The position numbers and the translations under genes were made by a program. DNA of 64,000 bases, taken from contig OX465283.1 in assembly GCA_949987705.1 (NCBI GenBank), forward strand, positions 74,905,720 through 74,969,719, read 5' to 3'. The stretch is from Thereva unica. Taxonomy: Eukaryota > Arthropoda > Insecta > Diptera > Therevidae. Positions 9,993-22,925 of this stretch are shown one piece after another. The notes under the pieces are model-generated. The model had not been told where the DNA came from, ran no database searches, and was given only the letters and a program-made list of their open reading frames with translations. The first letter of the stretch is position 1. Each line of letters starts with the position of its first letter.

Positions 9993-11430
9993 TTACTCCA
10001 TCTTAATATCATCAACGTCATTTTTTGTATTATAGTTGACACAGTTGGGTTTGGTTAAGAGTTTCCACGAGGCTAATCTCGAATCGTCATAGGTGTGACC
10101 CGCAAGGGTTCTGTTAATCATTCTAAAGATACTCTGTGGGAATGAGCAATTTGAGAACCATGACTCTAAATGATTTGGCTTCTCTGTGTCCTTTAACATA
10201 AAGCAGCTGTTGAGACTGTCAGTAAGGATGGTAACATCTTTTAGGTTTCCCGAGGACACAATTGAAAGTGCCAAGTTAATAGCTAAAAGTTCAACAGACT
10301 GGGTGGACATAGGCCGAAGGATCTAAAAATCTTATCCTCGATTACATCACCAAAGTGGATCCCTATTCCTACGGCGTTATTTGCGATGGACCCATCCTTT
10401 GCCATAATAAGGCAACTTTTCGTTTATGAGAGCAGAAAGTATATTTTTTGATACTTGAGCTTTGTTGCCCAGACTTGTAAGAAAGTAAGTTGTTGCATAC
10501 CAGATGGAGTAGCTCGAAGATTTCTGTGTATTTTGTTAAAACTTTCTCCATCGGAGAAATTGGAGACACTAGGTTTACAATTGAGGTGAAATCCCCGTTA
10601 GATTTTAAAATCCTACAATTATTTCTGCCCTTAGGTCCGTGGGGATTTCATGAGCAATAGCATAAATTATGTGGTTTGGAGTGGAGTGCGTGAGGCCTAA
10701 ACATTTCCTTAGCAATTTATTTGTGATTCTTCCGATCCTTTTCGCAAGGGTTAAAGACTCTTGGAATGAGAGCGACCTTGCGTACTCTAATTTAGATCTG
10801 ATTAATGATCTGTACAATAATACGGTGCTAGCTGGAGAGGCTCCAAATTTTTTTTGATCAAGATGGATATACATATGTAATTCTAAGATTGCTATTCACC
10901 GTCTCTATTGCTACATTTAGTTGTAATCTACTGTTGAAGTTGCGAGTGAACGTCCATCCAACGAATTTTAAGTTTCTGACACTTTGCACTTCAGTACTAT
11001 TGAGCTTTATCGGTTTATCGAAAAATATTGCTTTGAATTTTGGAGTATTAATTGTTAATTTGCGATCTTGGGCTGTGAAGGCAAAATTGTTCAGAGCAAG
11101 TTGGAGTTTTGACCCAACCGTTGTGGTTCTTTCACCAGCTGCGATAATGGAGAAATCGTCTGCAAATTGAAATGGGTCCACATCCCACATGCTTATCTCA
11201 TGTAATTTGGCCGAATAAAGGTTGAAAACGAGATGGCTGAGTGAGATGCCTTGAGGGATACCCCCGGGAGCTTGTCTAGTCTTACCATGTAGCATGGGGT
11301 CTCTATTTTTGAAGAAGTTACTTATCTAGTTGATATACAAGAGAGGGATACCAAAGGATAGAAGGGTGGTATCAGAGATAACATAATACTCCGTATAAAG
11401 ATGCGACAGCTAGAATAAAGAACCCGAACG
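9993..11430 (-). pseudogene. Non-LTR retrotransposon ORF2 remnant (RT and RNase H)
   Basis: Read from 11430 downward. The frame at 10858-11295 has the RT segment GIPQGISLSHLVFNLYSA followed by QFADDFSIIA, the FADD catalytic motif. The frame at 10605-10874 continues the RT thumb region (SLIRSKLEYA). Near 10310-10400 the minus strand reads DGSIANNAVGIGIHF and then SQSVELLAINLAL and TILTDSLNS, an RNase H domain. RT plus RNase H in this order is typical of I/R1-type LINEs. Frames are broken several times, so the copy is dead. Further pieces of this or a close family lie at 7690 and at 20300-23990. Confidence 0.75.
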
Positions 11431-13112
11431 CTTTTCGTGTTGGCAGACTGAGATTGCCTCCACCTTAGCAACATGCAACACATTAGAATTTCCAGCTATA
11501 CAAGGAGGCGAACGTGGTCATGGCCCGCTGCAACAAAATTTGAAATAAAATTCCAATCAAGGACGTCGTCATAGCCAGAAAAATGTTCATCATTTTCAAT
11601 ATTTTCTTTTAAAACCCACAATGAATTTATCATATCAAATGTTGAATTCCAACGTGTTCCGTTGTCCAATGTTGGCATTGCAATATTGGTATTTCCTGCT
11701 CTGACTATTGTCCTCAACTTTTTCACTGTGTTTCTGCACTCGTTTATTTTATTTTCGATGGTTTTTATTACATCATTCGCCGCCAATTGGATGGTGTGTG
11801 CAGCACACCTTATAACTGAAAAAACCGAAGCTAATATTGTGTGTATTGTCTCATCTCTGTCGGTCCGATGTAATTTCATTTTCTTCAAGTGAATTTTCGT
11901 CTTGTAATTCCTGAAGAATTTTAGATGCTTTTAAAATGTTTGCTCCGTTATCTGTAGTATTGGAGTATATTTGCTTAATATCAATATTGTACTCGCTCAG
12001 ACATTTTAAGATCTCATCTTTAAGGACAGCGGCAGTATGTTTTTTATAAAGTTGAATCATACCTGAAACAACAGTTATGGGATTTCAGCATTAATATTAA
12101 AAAACGAATAATCCCGATAAATCGTAACGCTAAGGGACCGAGGGCTCATTACGAATTATTGAGATTTTCGAAAGAGCGGGATTATGAATTTATTGATGGT
12201 TAAAAGAAAAAGAAGAAAAGAAATGTTCTGCCTTTTTTTAAAACGGTCAAACCAACCGTCACTTGCCTTAAAATTGGCAATGCCTAATCTTTCTGCAAAA
12301 AATTTGGCCTTTTGCCTCATCATCACTCCCCCAACTGGTACATTGGGTTGGGTATTAAAATCATTACGAATTATCAAAGGGACCGAAATGCATTGATTTC
12401 TTACGAATAACCGCGATTCTTCCAAGGGACCAGCAGTACACTACGAATAAGCGGGCGGGATTTACGAATTAACGGGATACGAATTACCGAGATTATACAA
12501 TAATAAATAAAAATGTTTGAACTTACCAATAGTATTGATGCATATTTTTGAGTCTTTTATATATTGAATATTTATTCCAAGTATACTTTTGTCCAAGCGA
12601 GTTGCTATATCCATTTTTAACGAGATCATTTTTCTTTTGATTGTTTTAGAAATAATATCTTGTATTTGTTTTGCAGTGCTTCCTGTATATTCCACAATAT
12701 TTCTCGAATTCAAATTCAGACCGAATTGCTTCTCGTAAGGAGCAATCAAAACTTTAAAATATTCTTAGTCATCAAATATTCTTAATGGAATATTTTTCAC
12801 TGTTATCAGTCCTAAACAAGATTTTATAAATTGGTCCTTTGTTAACTTTGTCGAAAAATTTGTTTGAAGTCTTGGTCTTTTTGAAGCGGATGCTAAACAA
12901 CTTTCAACGCTTTCCATGTTTTCACTAACTTCACCATCACTTTCATCAATATTTTTTTTGTGAATTAACTGATAATGTCTTTTAATGTTATATGCACTAT
13001 TTCCCGCCATTAGTTTTTCACATAATAAACATTTGGATTTTTTAGATTCCCTATCAAATATAACATATTTATTTATATAAATTTTTTTTGACATTTTAAT
13101 TTTTTTTTTCAA
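11431..13112 (-). pseudogene. hAT transposase with BED finger, split by a Tigger fragment
   Basis: Minus-strand pieces in order. 12765-13112 starts with a BED-type finger (CLLCEKLMAGNSAYNIKRH, then a second His). 12462-12749 covers the following helical region. 11851-12060 has the NTTDNGANIL segment carrying a catalytic Asp. 11496-11888 has RCAAHTIQLAANDVI and LDNGTRWNSTFDMI, which are hallmarks of hAT transposases. The C-terminal dimerisation domain is not visible. A block at about 12120-12480 interrupts the gene and belongs to another element. Several frame breaks show it is dead. Confidence 0.75.
12120..12480 (-). mobile_element. pogo/Tigger fragment inserted in the hAT relic
   Basis: On the minus strand 12156-12425 encodes KAKFFAERLGIANFKASDGW followed by FDRFKKRQNI. 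This matches the CENP-B-type helix-turn-helix region of Tigger/pogo transposases (KAKxFAxxLGxxNFKASDGWLDRFKxRHNI). Flanking sequence has repeated ACGAATTA/ACGAATAA words near both borders (12148, 12370, 12443, 12465), likely remains of TIRs. Only the DNA-binding part is present. The exact ends are uncertain. Confidence 0.7.
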
Positions 13113-13299
13113 ATTAATACCTAAATATAACGAGAGTATTTGCTGTTACTTCATCAACAAAACAATTCAAACTAAACAAAAACAAACTCGACGTTTGTGA
13201 ATGAAATTCATTCAGAAACCATTCCTCCTAATGATGTGCATTTCCAAGAATTTTCAATTACCAAAGATTCATGGGTGAGTTTGGAAATTCCTAAACAAA

Positions 13300-13500
13300 A
13301 ATTACTCACACACGAGTGAGCGCAGTAGCAAAACAACATTCGCTCGTGAGTGAGCGCAGTAGGAAACTCGCTCGTGAGTGAGCAGTGAGATGAATTTCTG
13401 AAGAAATTACTCACTCACGAGTGAGCGCACGATATAGCAAACAATTCTCGCTCGTGAGTGAGAAGTGAGTTGAATGAGCCGCACATGAGTGAGGATTTTC
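13300..13500. repeat. Cluster of palindromic CTCACTCACGAGTGAG motifs
   Basis: Six or seven copies of CTCGTGAGTGAG or its complement, several extended to ACTCACTCACGAGTGAGCGC, lie within 200 bp in both orientations. They sit just upstream (minus-strand sense) of the hAT transposase start at 13112. The arrangement resembles subterminal binding-site clusters of transposons, but no TIR could be assigned. Confidence 0.6.
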
Positions 13501-13582
13501 GTACCCTGCCAAAAACACTCTTTCTAGTAAATGAAAAATGAAGCTCCAAAGAAAAACTAAGAATGCAAAACTACCAAAACTA

Positions 13583-15873
13583 CTAATCATCATAGCATTC
13601 GGCGTCGGCGGTTTCTTCAGGATCCTCGACATCATTCGAATTCAGACCATCGTAGAACCACATCTCGTTGTGACCAACATACTTCTCAGCGAGTTCCTTA
13701 ACGTCTTTTAGTTTAGCAGGTTTCAATGTTAGAGGACCACTGTATGCCTGTTGTAGACTTTCGAGAGTCAGCGATGTCTCATTTCTGGTGTCACGAATTT
13801 TTACGCTATGAGCTACCAGTATGCCTACAGCAGAGCTGCAACTGATGGTTCCTTGTTTAACGGCTTCCACATCATAAATGAAAACTCTGTATTTTTTTTT
13901 ATGTGATAGACTAGAGACTTAGGGAAAGCCCCTTTGTACTGTTCGACAATCAATTTTTTTCGTATAGAATGTCGAACAGCACCTCTAGCCGGAAGATAAA
14001 GAGAAGAAAGAGAGAGAGAGAGAAGGAGGAAGGAGCTGTCAAACCTAGCCGCGATATTTTATTCCACCTATTTCCAACCATTTCGCGACTCTGGCATCGG
14101 GGCATTTGAGAAACAACTCGCTGGAGTGTTATGCCTCCTGAAACGAGTTGAATCTCATCAGCCAACCGATGACATGCGCTTGGTGGAGCGGGGAAGGACT
14201 AGCGAAGGCTATGACAGGAGGACAGGAATGTAGAGAGGGGAGAAGAAAGAAGGAAAGTTATGTGGGTGGGAAAGTGGAAAAGGCGAAGGACCTGGGGCTG
14301 GCCGGAATTCGAACCCGGGACCTCTGGGATAGTAGTCAGGCGCCTTACCTCTAGACTACCGAGGCCCCCAAATTTAGTTATGGCGTACTTAGCTTTCAAA
14401 AAAGAATCACGGAAACTTCCAACAAAGTCGAAGATCATTGACCTATCCACATGTACAACTGAATACTTTTTGCACGTATTTTGGACTATTCTCACATATT
14501 CAGAAGGAAGAAAAACTCTTTCAGTTTTTCTCAACCTTTTTTCTGTAATCCCAAACGCCCGATCACATTGGCATGAATGAATGACCTGGTTCAGGAAACC
14601 TGTGCACTATTTTAGTGAGTCTTCCACTGTCAACCAAAAAGTACAAAAGCTCTGTGCTACACAGTTGTCCGAAAAAAGATAAACAATCTTAACTGCGGGA
14701 TCCAACACATTGTATACATAATGGTAAAGGAAACTTATTGGTTCATTTGTTGATTTTTTTCCGACTGTCTCATCGTACATGTAGAAGTGATGATGTCCCG
14801 TTTTCTCAGAGGATATATCAAAGTTGTACACCCAGCATTGGCGTTTGTAAAATACATCCCCGGATGGTATTCTAGGGAGAGGCATGTTCTGTTGGTAGTC
14901 CATGCATAGTGCTTCTGTGACCTCATGCTCTGCAGCCAACTTATGCTTTTCTTTAATATCCTTGAAAAAACTCTCCGCCTTTTTTAGGTGTAGCTTCTTC
15001 TGTGATTCAAGGTTTTTTCTTTCAATATCAGAAAGCGTACTAGAAGAAAGCTTCTTTTGAAATTCATCACAAGTTTGACACGTGTCAGATCGCGGACAGC
15101 CGAAGTGGAGATTAAAATTTGCATGGAAGTAACGGAAGAAAAAATCATATGATACCTTGGCTCTGAATGTTTTTCCAAATACAACTCGTGCATGATTTTG
15201 ATATTCAGTTCAGGGGATAAGTATTTCCTCTGATGATTATCATTTCGGCAATAGTGTGATTGCCTGGCTGGAAAGCTCAGAATATGATCATGAACTTTGA
15301 TGATTATCTCATCTGGAACTTTGTTGGGACTTGATTGGTGTGGCAATTCCTTCTTTCGAAATTTCCTTGACTATAAGCTCAATCCGTTTTTGAGAGACTC
15401 CATGCAGAGCAGCAAAAGCTTTTCTGCAAACCTTGTTGATATTGCTGCCTTCTCGAATTGAATACTTGGCAGAGAAGGTTTTGCTGGTTCTCGAACCGTT
15501 TAAAGGTCTTCTTTTAACATTTTTTTATAGAAATTAGTCCGGCCAAGTACAAATCCTGTTCTCTTTTATTTTCCAAGTGATTGAAAAGGAAGAGTAAACG
15601 CTGTTTTTGTTCATTGTCAATTCTAGTAAAACAGTTGGACTTACACTTATAGTCGGAACCAGTTTTACGGGCTTCAACTAGAAAGAAAGAAGAAACACAC
15701 CTTTTCCCTTCAGTTCTTAACTGTTTCCGGACATTCTTCTTCCATTTTCCAGGATCGACAACTTTCCTTCTTTTCCTTGATTGTGCAACACTACCTGATT
15801 CACTGTCTTCCGAACTTGGTATATATTCGTCTGACGAAGCTCCACTGAACAAATCATTTTCCATGTTTGACAT
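13583..15873 (-). pseudogene. Decayed insect repeat gene with FSDNC motif, unknown transposon class
   Basis: Minus-strand pieces form one gene of about 700 codons. 15873-15514 is an acidic start followed by GKWKKNVRKQLRTEGKRC and a Cys-rich stretch. 15346-14984 has ARQSHYCRNDNHQRKYLSP and a C-x4-C-x2-C motif near 15095. 14939-14607 has FYMYDETVG and IVYLFSDNCVAQ, an RNase-H-like acidic motif. 13870-13583 is the C-terminal end. I recognise the pattern (GxWKxNVxKxxRxxG ... FSDNCxGQN) as a protein family repeated in many insect genomes, probably a transposase. I cannot assign a superfamily. Frameshifts and a SINE at 13888-14372 break it. Confidence 0.6.
13888..14372 (-). mobile_element. tRNA-derived SINE, copy 2
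   Basis: The minus strand starts near 14372 with a tRNA-like head containing an A box (TAGTCTAGAGG) and a B box (GGTTCGAATTC). A body follows, then a tail marked by the T-run at 13891-13899 on the plus strand. It matches the split copy at 1886-2645 along its body and lies within the FSDNC gene, whose frame resumes on both sides. RNA polymerase III transcription from the internal boxes is expected for the class. I could not define a convincing target duplication. Confidence 0.8.
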
Positions 15874-16166
15874 ACCTTAAGCGATTAGAAACGTATAGTA
15901 CCTACAACAACACAAATAATTTGTTATACATAATAATAAATTTTAAAACAAAAAATTTTAAAATCATTGATTTTATCAATATTTACGAATTATTAAGTAA
16001 AAAGTACCATGAAATAGGAACTCATAAACATTGAAAACTTGTTTACAGAATAAAACAGAAAACGACATGAATGACGGCGGAAGTACACACTCCTTGACAA
16101 CTCACTGCGAAGTGATGATTTTGCAAAAAGTGGGCAGGCTGAACCTGGGCTGCCACACGAAGTGTG
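15874..16166. other. No gene recognised
   Basis: AT-rich sequence upstream (minus-strand sense) of the FSDNC gene and left of the 6-bp-TSD element. No motif seen. Confidence 0.4.
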
Positions 16167-16172
16167 TCTAGA

Positions 16173-16624
16173 CCACTGACATATAGTAATGGACTGCTGA
16201 TTGACGATGCTGAATGGCACCATTTTTCTCCAGAAATAGAAAACCTTTTTCATGCAAACAAAAAAAATTTCTTCGAATTTAGGAGAAAATAAGTGATAAG
16301 ATGTTTGTTATAATTAAAGGAAACAAATTTCCATCACTCATTTTTATTTATTAGCAGTTTTTTCATTAAATAATTGTATTTATTCCAAAACTGTGACGGT
16401 TATTTCCCCTGTTTAACGAAGTTTTCAAAATAGCTCAAGAGTGAGGCAGAAGAACGAAAACTATACCTGTCTATTTTTTTCTAATTATGTTTATATCGCT
16501 GACATGCGCTGACGATTACAGTTCATTGGAATTCAACGTGGGAGCGAGTCAGGAATAGTTTTTGGTGCCATTTGTTTTGTATGGGATTTTGCTCATTTAG
16601 CAGTCCATTACTATATGTCAGTGG
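16173..16624. mobile_element. TIR element with perfect 26-bp TIR and 6-bp TSD
   Basis: The two ends are exact inverse copies for 26 bp, starting CCACTGACATATAGTAATGG. TCTAGA flanks both sides (16167-16172 and 16625-16630). The interior has no transposase. The same terminus and a 6-bp TSD recur at 59699-59742. Six bp is unlike Harbinger (3), hAT (8), piggyBac (TTAA) or mariner (TA), so I leave the superfamily open. Confidence 0.8.
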
Positions 16625-16654
16625 TCTAGACTGCAACAGCAATCAAGACGCTTA

Positions 16655-17151
16655 GGCCCTCCGCACACGAGTCGACTGATTAGCAATCCCAGTTTACAAC
16701 TGGTTTTACAATAATGACGTTTGCAACCAGTTTGCAACCAAAACGAGTCTCTTGTCCACACACGAGCGCAACCGATTTTTGATCAATCGGTGTTCATATG
16801 TAACCTACACCACATCTTTCCTAGAATATCCGGCAAGTTTATAATTATATAAAACTTCATGCTTTTCGACTTCAAACACAAATTCAATCCGAACTCTTTA
16901 TAAACACTTTATAAACTTTATGAACTTTGAATCTAACCTATAAAATTTGACAGCTACAAGTGCAACCACGCAACTGAAATCGCTTTCGACCGGCAAGCCC
17001 AGTCGCCCAAGACCAGTTGCAAACTAGTTTCAAATCAGTCTTGTTTCTGTCGACCCGTGTGTGGATTCCCATTTGCGTACACAGGCAAGGTCACTAATCA
17101 GTTGCGAATGCAACTGGGATTGCTAATCAGTCGACCCGTGTGCGGAGGGCC
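16655..17151. mobile_element. MITE with CGCACACG-core TIR
   Basis: Ends read GGCCCTCCGCACACGAGTCG and, reverse-complemented, GGCCCTCCGCACACGGGTCG. The TIR goes on through GACTGATTAGCAATCCCAGT. TTA flanks both sides (16652-16654 and 17152-17154). Inner sequence is full of AACTGG/CCAGTT words in both orientations. No coding capacity. The termini share position and core with the two-gene Harbinger at 34804-40066. Confidence 0.85.
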
Positions 17152-17158
17152 TTAACCT

Positions 17159-20067
17159 CAGTGTTGCCAACTTTTTTCTGCGTTTTTTCCCTCAAAATGG
17201 TAAAAATTAATGCATTTTTTCCCGTTTTGTAACACAGTTTTTCCCACAAAATTTCCCTCGTCCAAAATGTACTTATTTATTTGTTAAATATCTTATACGC
17301 TTACTTTTTTATAACATATGGGTGGGCTAAAATAAAAACCAAGCATTTTGCAACAAAATGACTTTAATTTTCACATAAAAGTTATGAAAAAAATAACATT
17401 TCAGTCTGATATAATGAAAAAATAAATATTGCTCATGTTACGAAATAAATATAATGTATGTCTCATTTAACTGTGAAAATTCCATTCTGAAATTAGTTTT
17501 TCTATATTTTGCAAATCCTAAAAAATATTATGATATTATTATAAAAATACAATTAAGTTTTCACAATTAAAAATATTACCATTACTTGTATATGTCTGCA
17601 GAAAATAATTTAAAATGATCAGCTTTTGGTTCAAAGTTAGTACAATTTATACTTTTTGAAGAAAACGATGATCTAACTATACATATGGAATTCAAAGATT
17701 GTTCTCCAATAAGATTTCTTTTTTTATTTTTTATATCAGTTATCATAGAAAAGATTCGTTCCGCATCTGCATTTGAGTGCGGAAGTATGAAAACAAATTG
17801 TGCTGCACGAATCAATAGTGGAAACATTATAGTCCCATCCAAATTTTTTAAATTAGCAATTTCTTTCCAAAATAATTCCACATCAAGTTTCACTAGATGT
17901 TGCTTTTTTTCTTCAGGAACACAATATGGCAAATGCCGCCACTCTACCATTAAATCTCCAGTGGAACACTGCATTTTCGAAGCTATAATATCAAATTCAT
18001 CTTCGATATTGCGATTTGATGATTCGAGTGCAATGCCAGGATTTATAAATGCGATTTGCTTCAGAAATGAATCATTTATTGGTAGACGCTTGAGAATTTC
18101 TTTTAAAGCAGTGGTATAAAATTTCTTACAATTAGCTTTTACTCGAAGACATTCTTCGACGGGTAAATTTTTCATATAAACTTCGCATTCTGGTCCAGTA
18201 AATATATCTTCAATTGACAAAAGACACTGTTCTTGTAAAAAAAGGTTTTCTCCAATATTACTAATGTATTCTGATTTAATAAAGTTTTGTGCTATTTGCA
18301 TAATAATATTTTTTGATTCAGAATGTAACTTATGAATCATTATTCCTTTATTTTGAAACAGTGCATTAAATTTATTAAAATAGTTCAAAACATATTTTAA
18401 GAAAAGAAGGTAGGCTTTGATTTTCTTATCTGTCATATAATTATAAAGCTCTTTAGCTTTCACCTTTTTATATTCTACTGAATCTAGTAATAACATATGT
18501 TCAAGCACTCGCCAATTTTCTAAAAATCTTACTACACAAGCATGGAAAATCAACCAACGTGTTTTACACAAATGAAGTAGTTTTTTCTTTTCCACATTAA
18601 AATATTCTTGGAATTCTGCCAAAAAGGACATATTTTTTGGACTTGCAGTGATATAATTTACTGCGCCTTGCACAAGCTTTTCACATTCTTTAGGTAATTC
18701 AGCGCAGGCGTTATTTGCTATGATCGCAGATGAATGGCATATACAATTAAGAAGAATTATATGCGGTGAATCTTTCAGTAATCTTGTAAAAAAAGAATTA
18801 TTTTTACCAAGCATTACAGATGCATTGTCACAAGCAAAACCTTTAACATTTGAAATTGGGATTCCTTTTGTTTCTAAACTTTTCTTAAAGGCATCGTAAA
18901 GTACTTCCGCAGATGAATCGCGAGCATCAATTTCTATGAGATCTAGTAGTCTAGTATGTAAACAATTATCGAATGGATTGATAAACTTAACAACGCAGCA
19001 TAAATTCTTGGCGCTGCTGATGTCGGTACTTTCGTCTATCATTATAGAGAAATTATTGGTTTTTAAAATTTCCACTAGCTCATTTGTTTCCACTTTAGCT
19101 AAATTGTTTTGAATAATCTTCATACATTTAGTTCTTCCCAGTTTAAGGTCCCGACAAATTTTTGAATCTGAGAAGATTCGTTTTAGAAGTATAGTTAAAT
19201 GATCAACAGCTAATGTAGCTATATTATGTTCCGCAAAAAAGGATGAAAGGCATAATGCCGCTTTTTTTACATTGTGATTATGACTTTCGTTTACATTTGA
19301 TTTAAATATGTCAGCTACGGAAGGTAATTGAAGTTCACGTACCTTAAGTGAGTGTTTTTTTCCATTCATGTGCTTCTCAATTTCACTACGGCCGCAAAGG
19401 AAAGACGCATTACAAGCGCGACAATATGCCATTTTTTCATTTTTATCTTCTTTTAGCCAGTCTTGAAATTGTGGTTCATTTAGCCACGACTGCTGAAATT
19501 TCTTTTCATATTTTTGCTTCTTTTGCGGAACATTTTGTGTCTTATCTGTGTTACTTTGCCTCTTCTTATTTTCCATTGTTACTTCTAAATTATTAAATTT
19601 CACATTTCTGTACACTTCAAAAATTGTAATGTATACTTGCAATAAGTATTTTACTTACCTTTGAATGCTGAACAATAAAAATCAACAATTTTTACTTTGC
19701 ACGTAATTATTTTGCCAAAAAGGAAGCCGGCATCGTCATCGCCAATGATGTGACAAATGACATTTGACAACTTGTCTGTAACATCTTCTTCTAGTTTCTT
19801 CATATTAAAGACTATATCCTAGAAAGCTGTCAAATTTCATAAGAATCACAAGCTCTTCAGCAATATAAATGATTAGATTACCAAAAAGTAATTGTACGAA
19901 AGCGAAAAAAACATATTTTCTGTTGTTTTAAGAATTGAATAATAACTTTATAGATTTTTCCCTCAATTTTCTTCTGTGCATCAATTTTCTTCCCTTTTTC
20001 CCTTTTCGCTTTATTCGACTTGAAAATTCCCTTAAAAAGGGAAATTTCCCTCAAATTGGCAACACTG
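17159..20067 (-). mobile_element. hAT transposon with open transposase and perfect 8-bp TSD
   Basis: The left end is CAGTGTTGCCAACTT and the right end, reverse-complemented, is CAGTGTTGCCAATTT. CTTAACCT flanks both sides (17151-17158 and 20068-20075). Subterminal regions repeat TTTTTCCC/TTTCCCTC words on both ends. The element lies exactly at the right edge of the MITE at 16655-17151, and its TSD contains that MITE's last base and TTA target. It appears full length and recent. Confidence 0.9.
17582..19576 (-). CDS. hAT transposase, open reading frame of 664 residues
   Basis: A single uninterrupted frame fills the hAT element. From the N-terminus there is a basic segment, then SWLNEPQFQDWL and a zinc-finger-like C-x2-C ... 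H-x4-H unit (YCRACNAS ... HMNGKKH). The catalytic core follows with MIDESTDIS (first Asp) and ACDNASVMLGK (second Asp), then a CHSSAIIANNAC helix and a TRWLIFHACV segment. The C-terminal dimerisation domain reads LPHSNADAERIFSMI. Length is normal for the superfamily. I chose the start MENKKRQ at 19576; an upstream in-frame ATG at 19642 would add 22 residues. Together with intact TIRs and TSD, the protein may be active. An AT-rich codon bias matches its surroundings. Related to the relic at 55797-57530. Confidence 0.88.
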   Translation of the reverse strand: MENKKRQSNTDKTQNVPQKKQKYEKKFQQSWLNEPQFQDWLKEDKNEKMAYCRACNASFLCGRSEIEKHMNGKKHSLKVRELQLPSVADIFKSNVNESHNHNVKKAALCLSSFFAEHNIATLAVDHLTILLKRIFSDSKICRDLKLGRTKCMKIIQNNLAKVETNELVEILKTNNFSIMIDESTDISSAKNLCCVVKFINPFDNCLHTRLLDLIEIDARDSSAEVLYDAFKKSLETKGIPISNVKGFACDNASVMLGKNNSFFTRLLKDSPHIILLNCICHSSAIIANNACAELPKECEKLVQGAVNYITASPKNMSFLAEFQEYFNVEKKKLLHLCKTRWLIFHACVVRFLENWRVLEHMLLLDSVEYKKVKAKELYNYMTDKKIKAYLLFLKYVLNYFNKFNALFQNKGIMIHKLHSESKNIIMQIAQNFIKSEYISNIGENLFLQEQCLLSIEDIFTGPECEVYMKNLPVEECLRVKANCKKFYTTALKEILKRLPINDSFLKQIAFINPGIALESSNRNIEDEFDIIASKMQCSTGDLMVEWRHLPYCVPEEKKQHLVKLDVELFWKEIANLKNLDGTIMFPLLIRAAQFVFILPHSNADAERIFSMITDIKNKKRNLIGEQSLNSICIVRSSFSSKSINCTNFEPKADHFKLFSADIYK

Positions 20068-20075
20068 CTTAACCT

Positions 20076-20925
20076 TCGGGCTACTGTTACCTTCATGCTG
20101 TTTTACAACAAACATTTGGGACAACAAAGAGTCAGCTCCTGGAGTTAACTCCATTTTGACCCAAGCGAATGAAGCAGCTAACTCATTCTAGCAGATAACT
20201 TGAGAACTATCAACGGTAGATAAGTCTTGGTTTAACTAAACGAAAGAATCCATTTTCCCCCCAAGAAACGGTTGTTTACTCTGTTTGGCCTAAAAATGGA
20301 GTTAACTCTTTTTTGCTGCTTCAATTATGTTATCTCTGGTGGTATAAAGTAGACCCAGGTCAACCCTGTCATTTGCGCTATCTAAGTCTAAAATCAACAT
20401 TCCTACAACGTTGTTCTCTCTTTCTGTGTATAATTGGTTGCTTAATGGTGCTTAAACACGTGGAGGACGATCTTCCCTTTCTATAGGCAAAGGAATGCAT
20501 TGGGAGACTATTGTTGGACTCAATCAAATTATTGGTGAGGTTTTGGATAAAGATGTTAATGAGAGAGATTGGCCTGTAGTTTCACAGGGAAGATGGGGTT
20601 TTACCAAATTTTAAGAGGGGAGTGATTTTACCAGAAATGAAAGAAGAGGACCAGAGCCTCCATGCCACTATCAGACAAGTTTCTTATCATTTCGAAAGTA
20701 ATTCTGTCGTGCCCTGGAGCTGATTTTCCTGTTTTCGTTTTTAAGAACTCTTGAGGTTCGACGCTGCCCAGTTGACAGAAAAATTAGAGCAGATCGGGGT
20801 TAAATTAGTGATAATAGAAGGTGTAGTAAGTTTACTACAAAGTAATTCTAGATAGTTGGCAGCTGAGAGATGGTTAAAAGTGAAATCATTGTTGTGATTT
20901 TAACCTCGACTCTGACATAGGCACT
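20076..20925 (-). pseudogene. LINE reverse-transcriptase remnant, left of the hAT insertion
   Basis: On the minus strand the stretch 20760-20640 reads KSAPGHDRITFEMIRNLS, the RT entry motif. 20600-20450 holds NYRPISLINI and FAYRKGRSS, and 20430-20340 holds an LDLDSANDRVD-like motif A. These are separated by stops. The part next to 20925 belongs to a second, upstream RT copy whose motif A is cut by the hAT. Two RT copies therefore stand in tandem. Confidence 0.65.
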
Positions 20926-21140
20926 ATCTAGGTCAGTGATTCTTAACCTTTTTAGCTACAGGCACCCCTAAAATTTTCAAATAATATTCCCGCACCCCTT
21001 ACCAAAAAATAATAAATTATAATAAATTGATACAAAGACATACAATATGAACAAACATTTTTATTTAGTTATTTATAAGAAAAATTAATTAGCAAAATAT
21101 ATATTTATTTTTAATTATCAAAATACATACATATTTATTC

Positions 21141-22925
<1,785 letters not shown>

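Noticed and set aside
14294..14372. tRNA gene on the minus strand
   Set aside because: A and B boxes are present, but the arms do not pair as a tRNA, and the sequence continues into a body shared with 1886-2645, so it is a SINE head.
17685..18119. 144-residue plus-strand frame
   Set aside because: Antisense to the hAT transposase coding sequence; no motif of its own.
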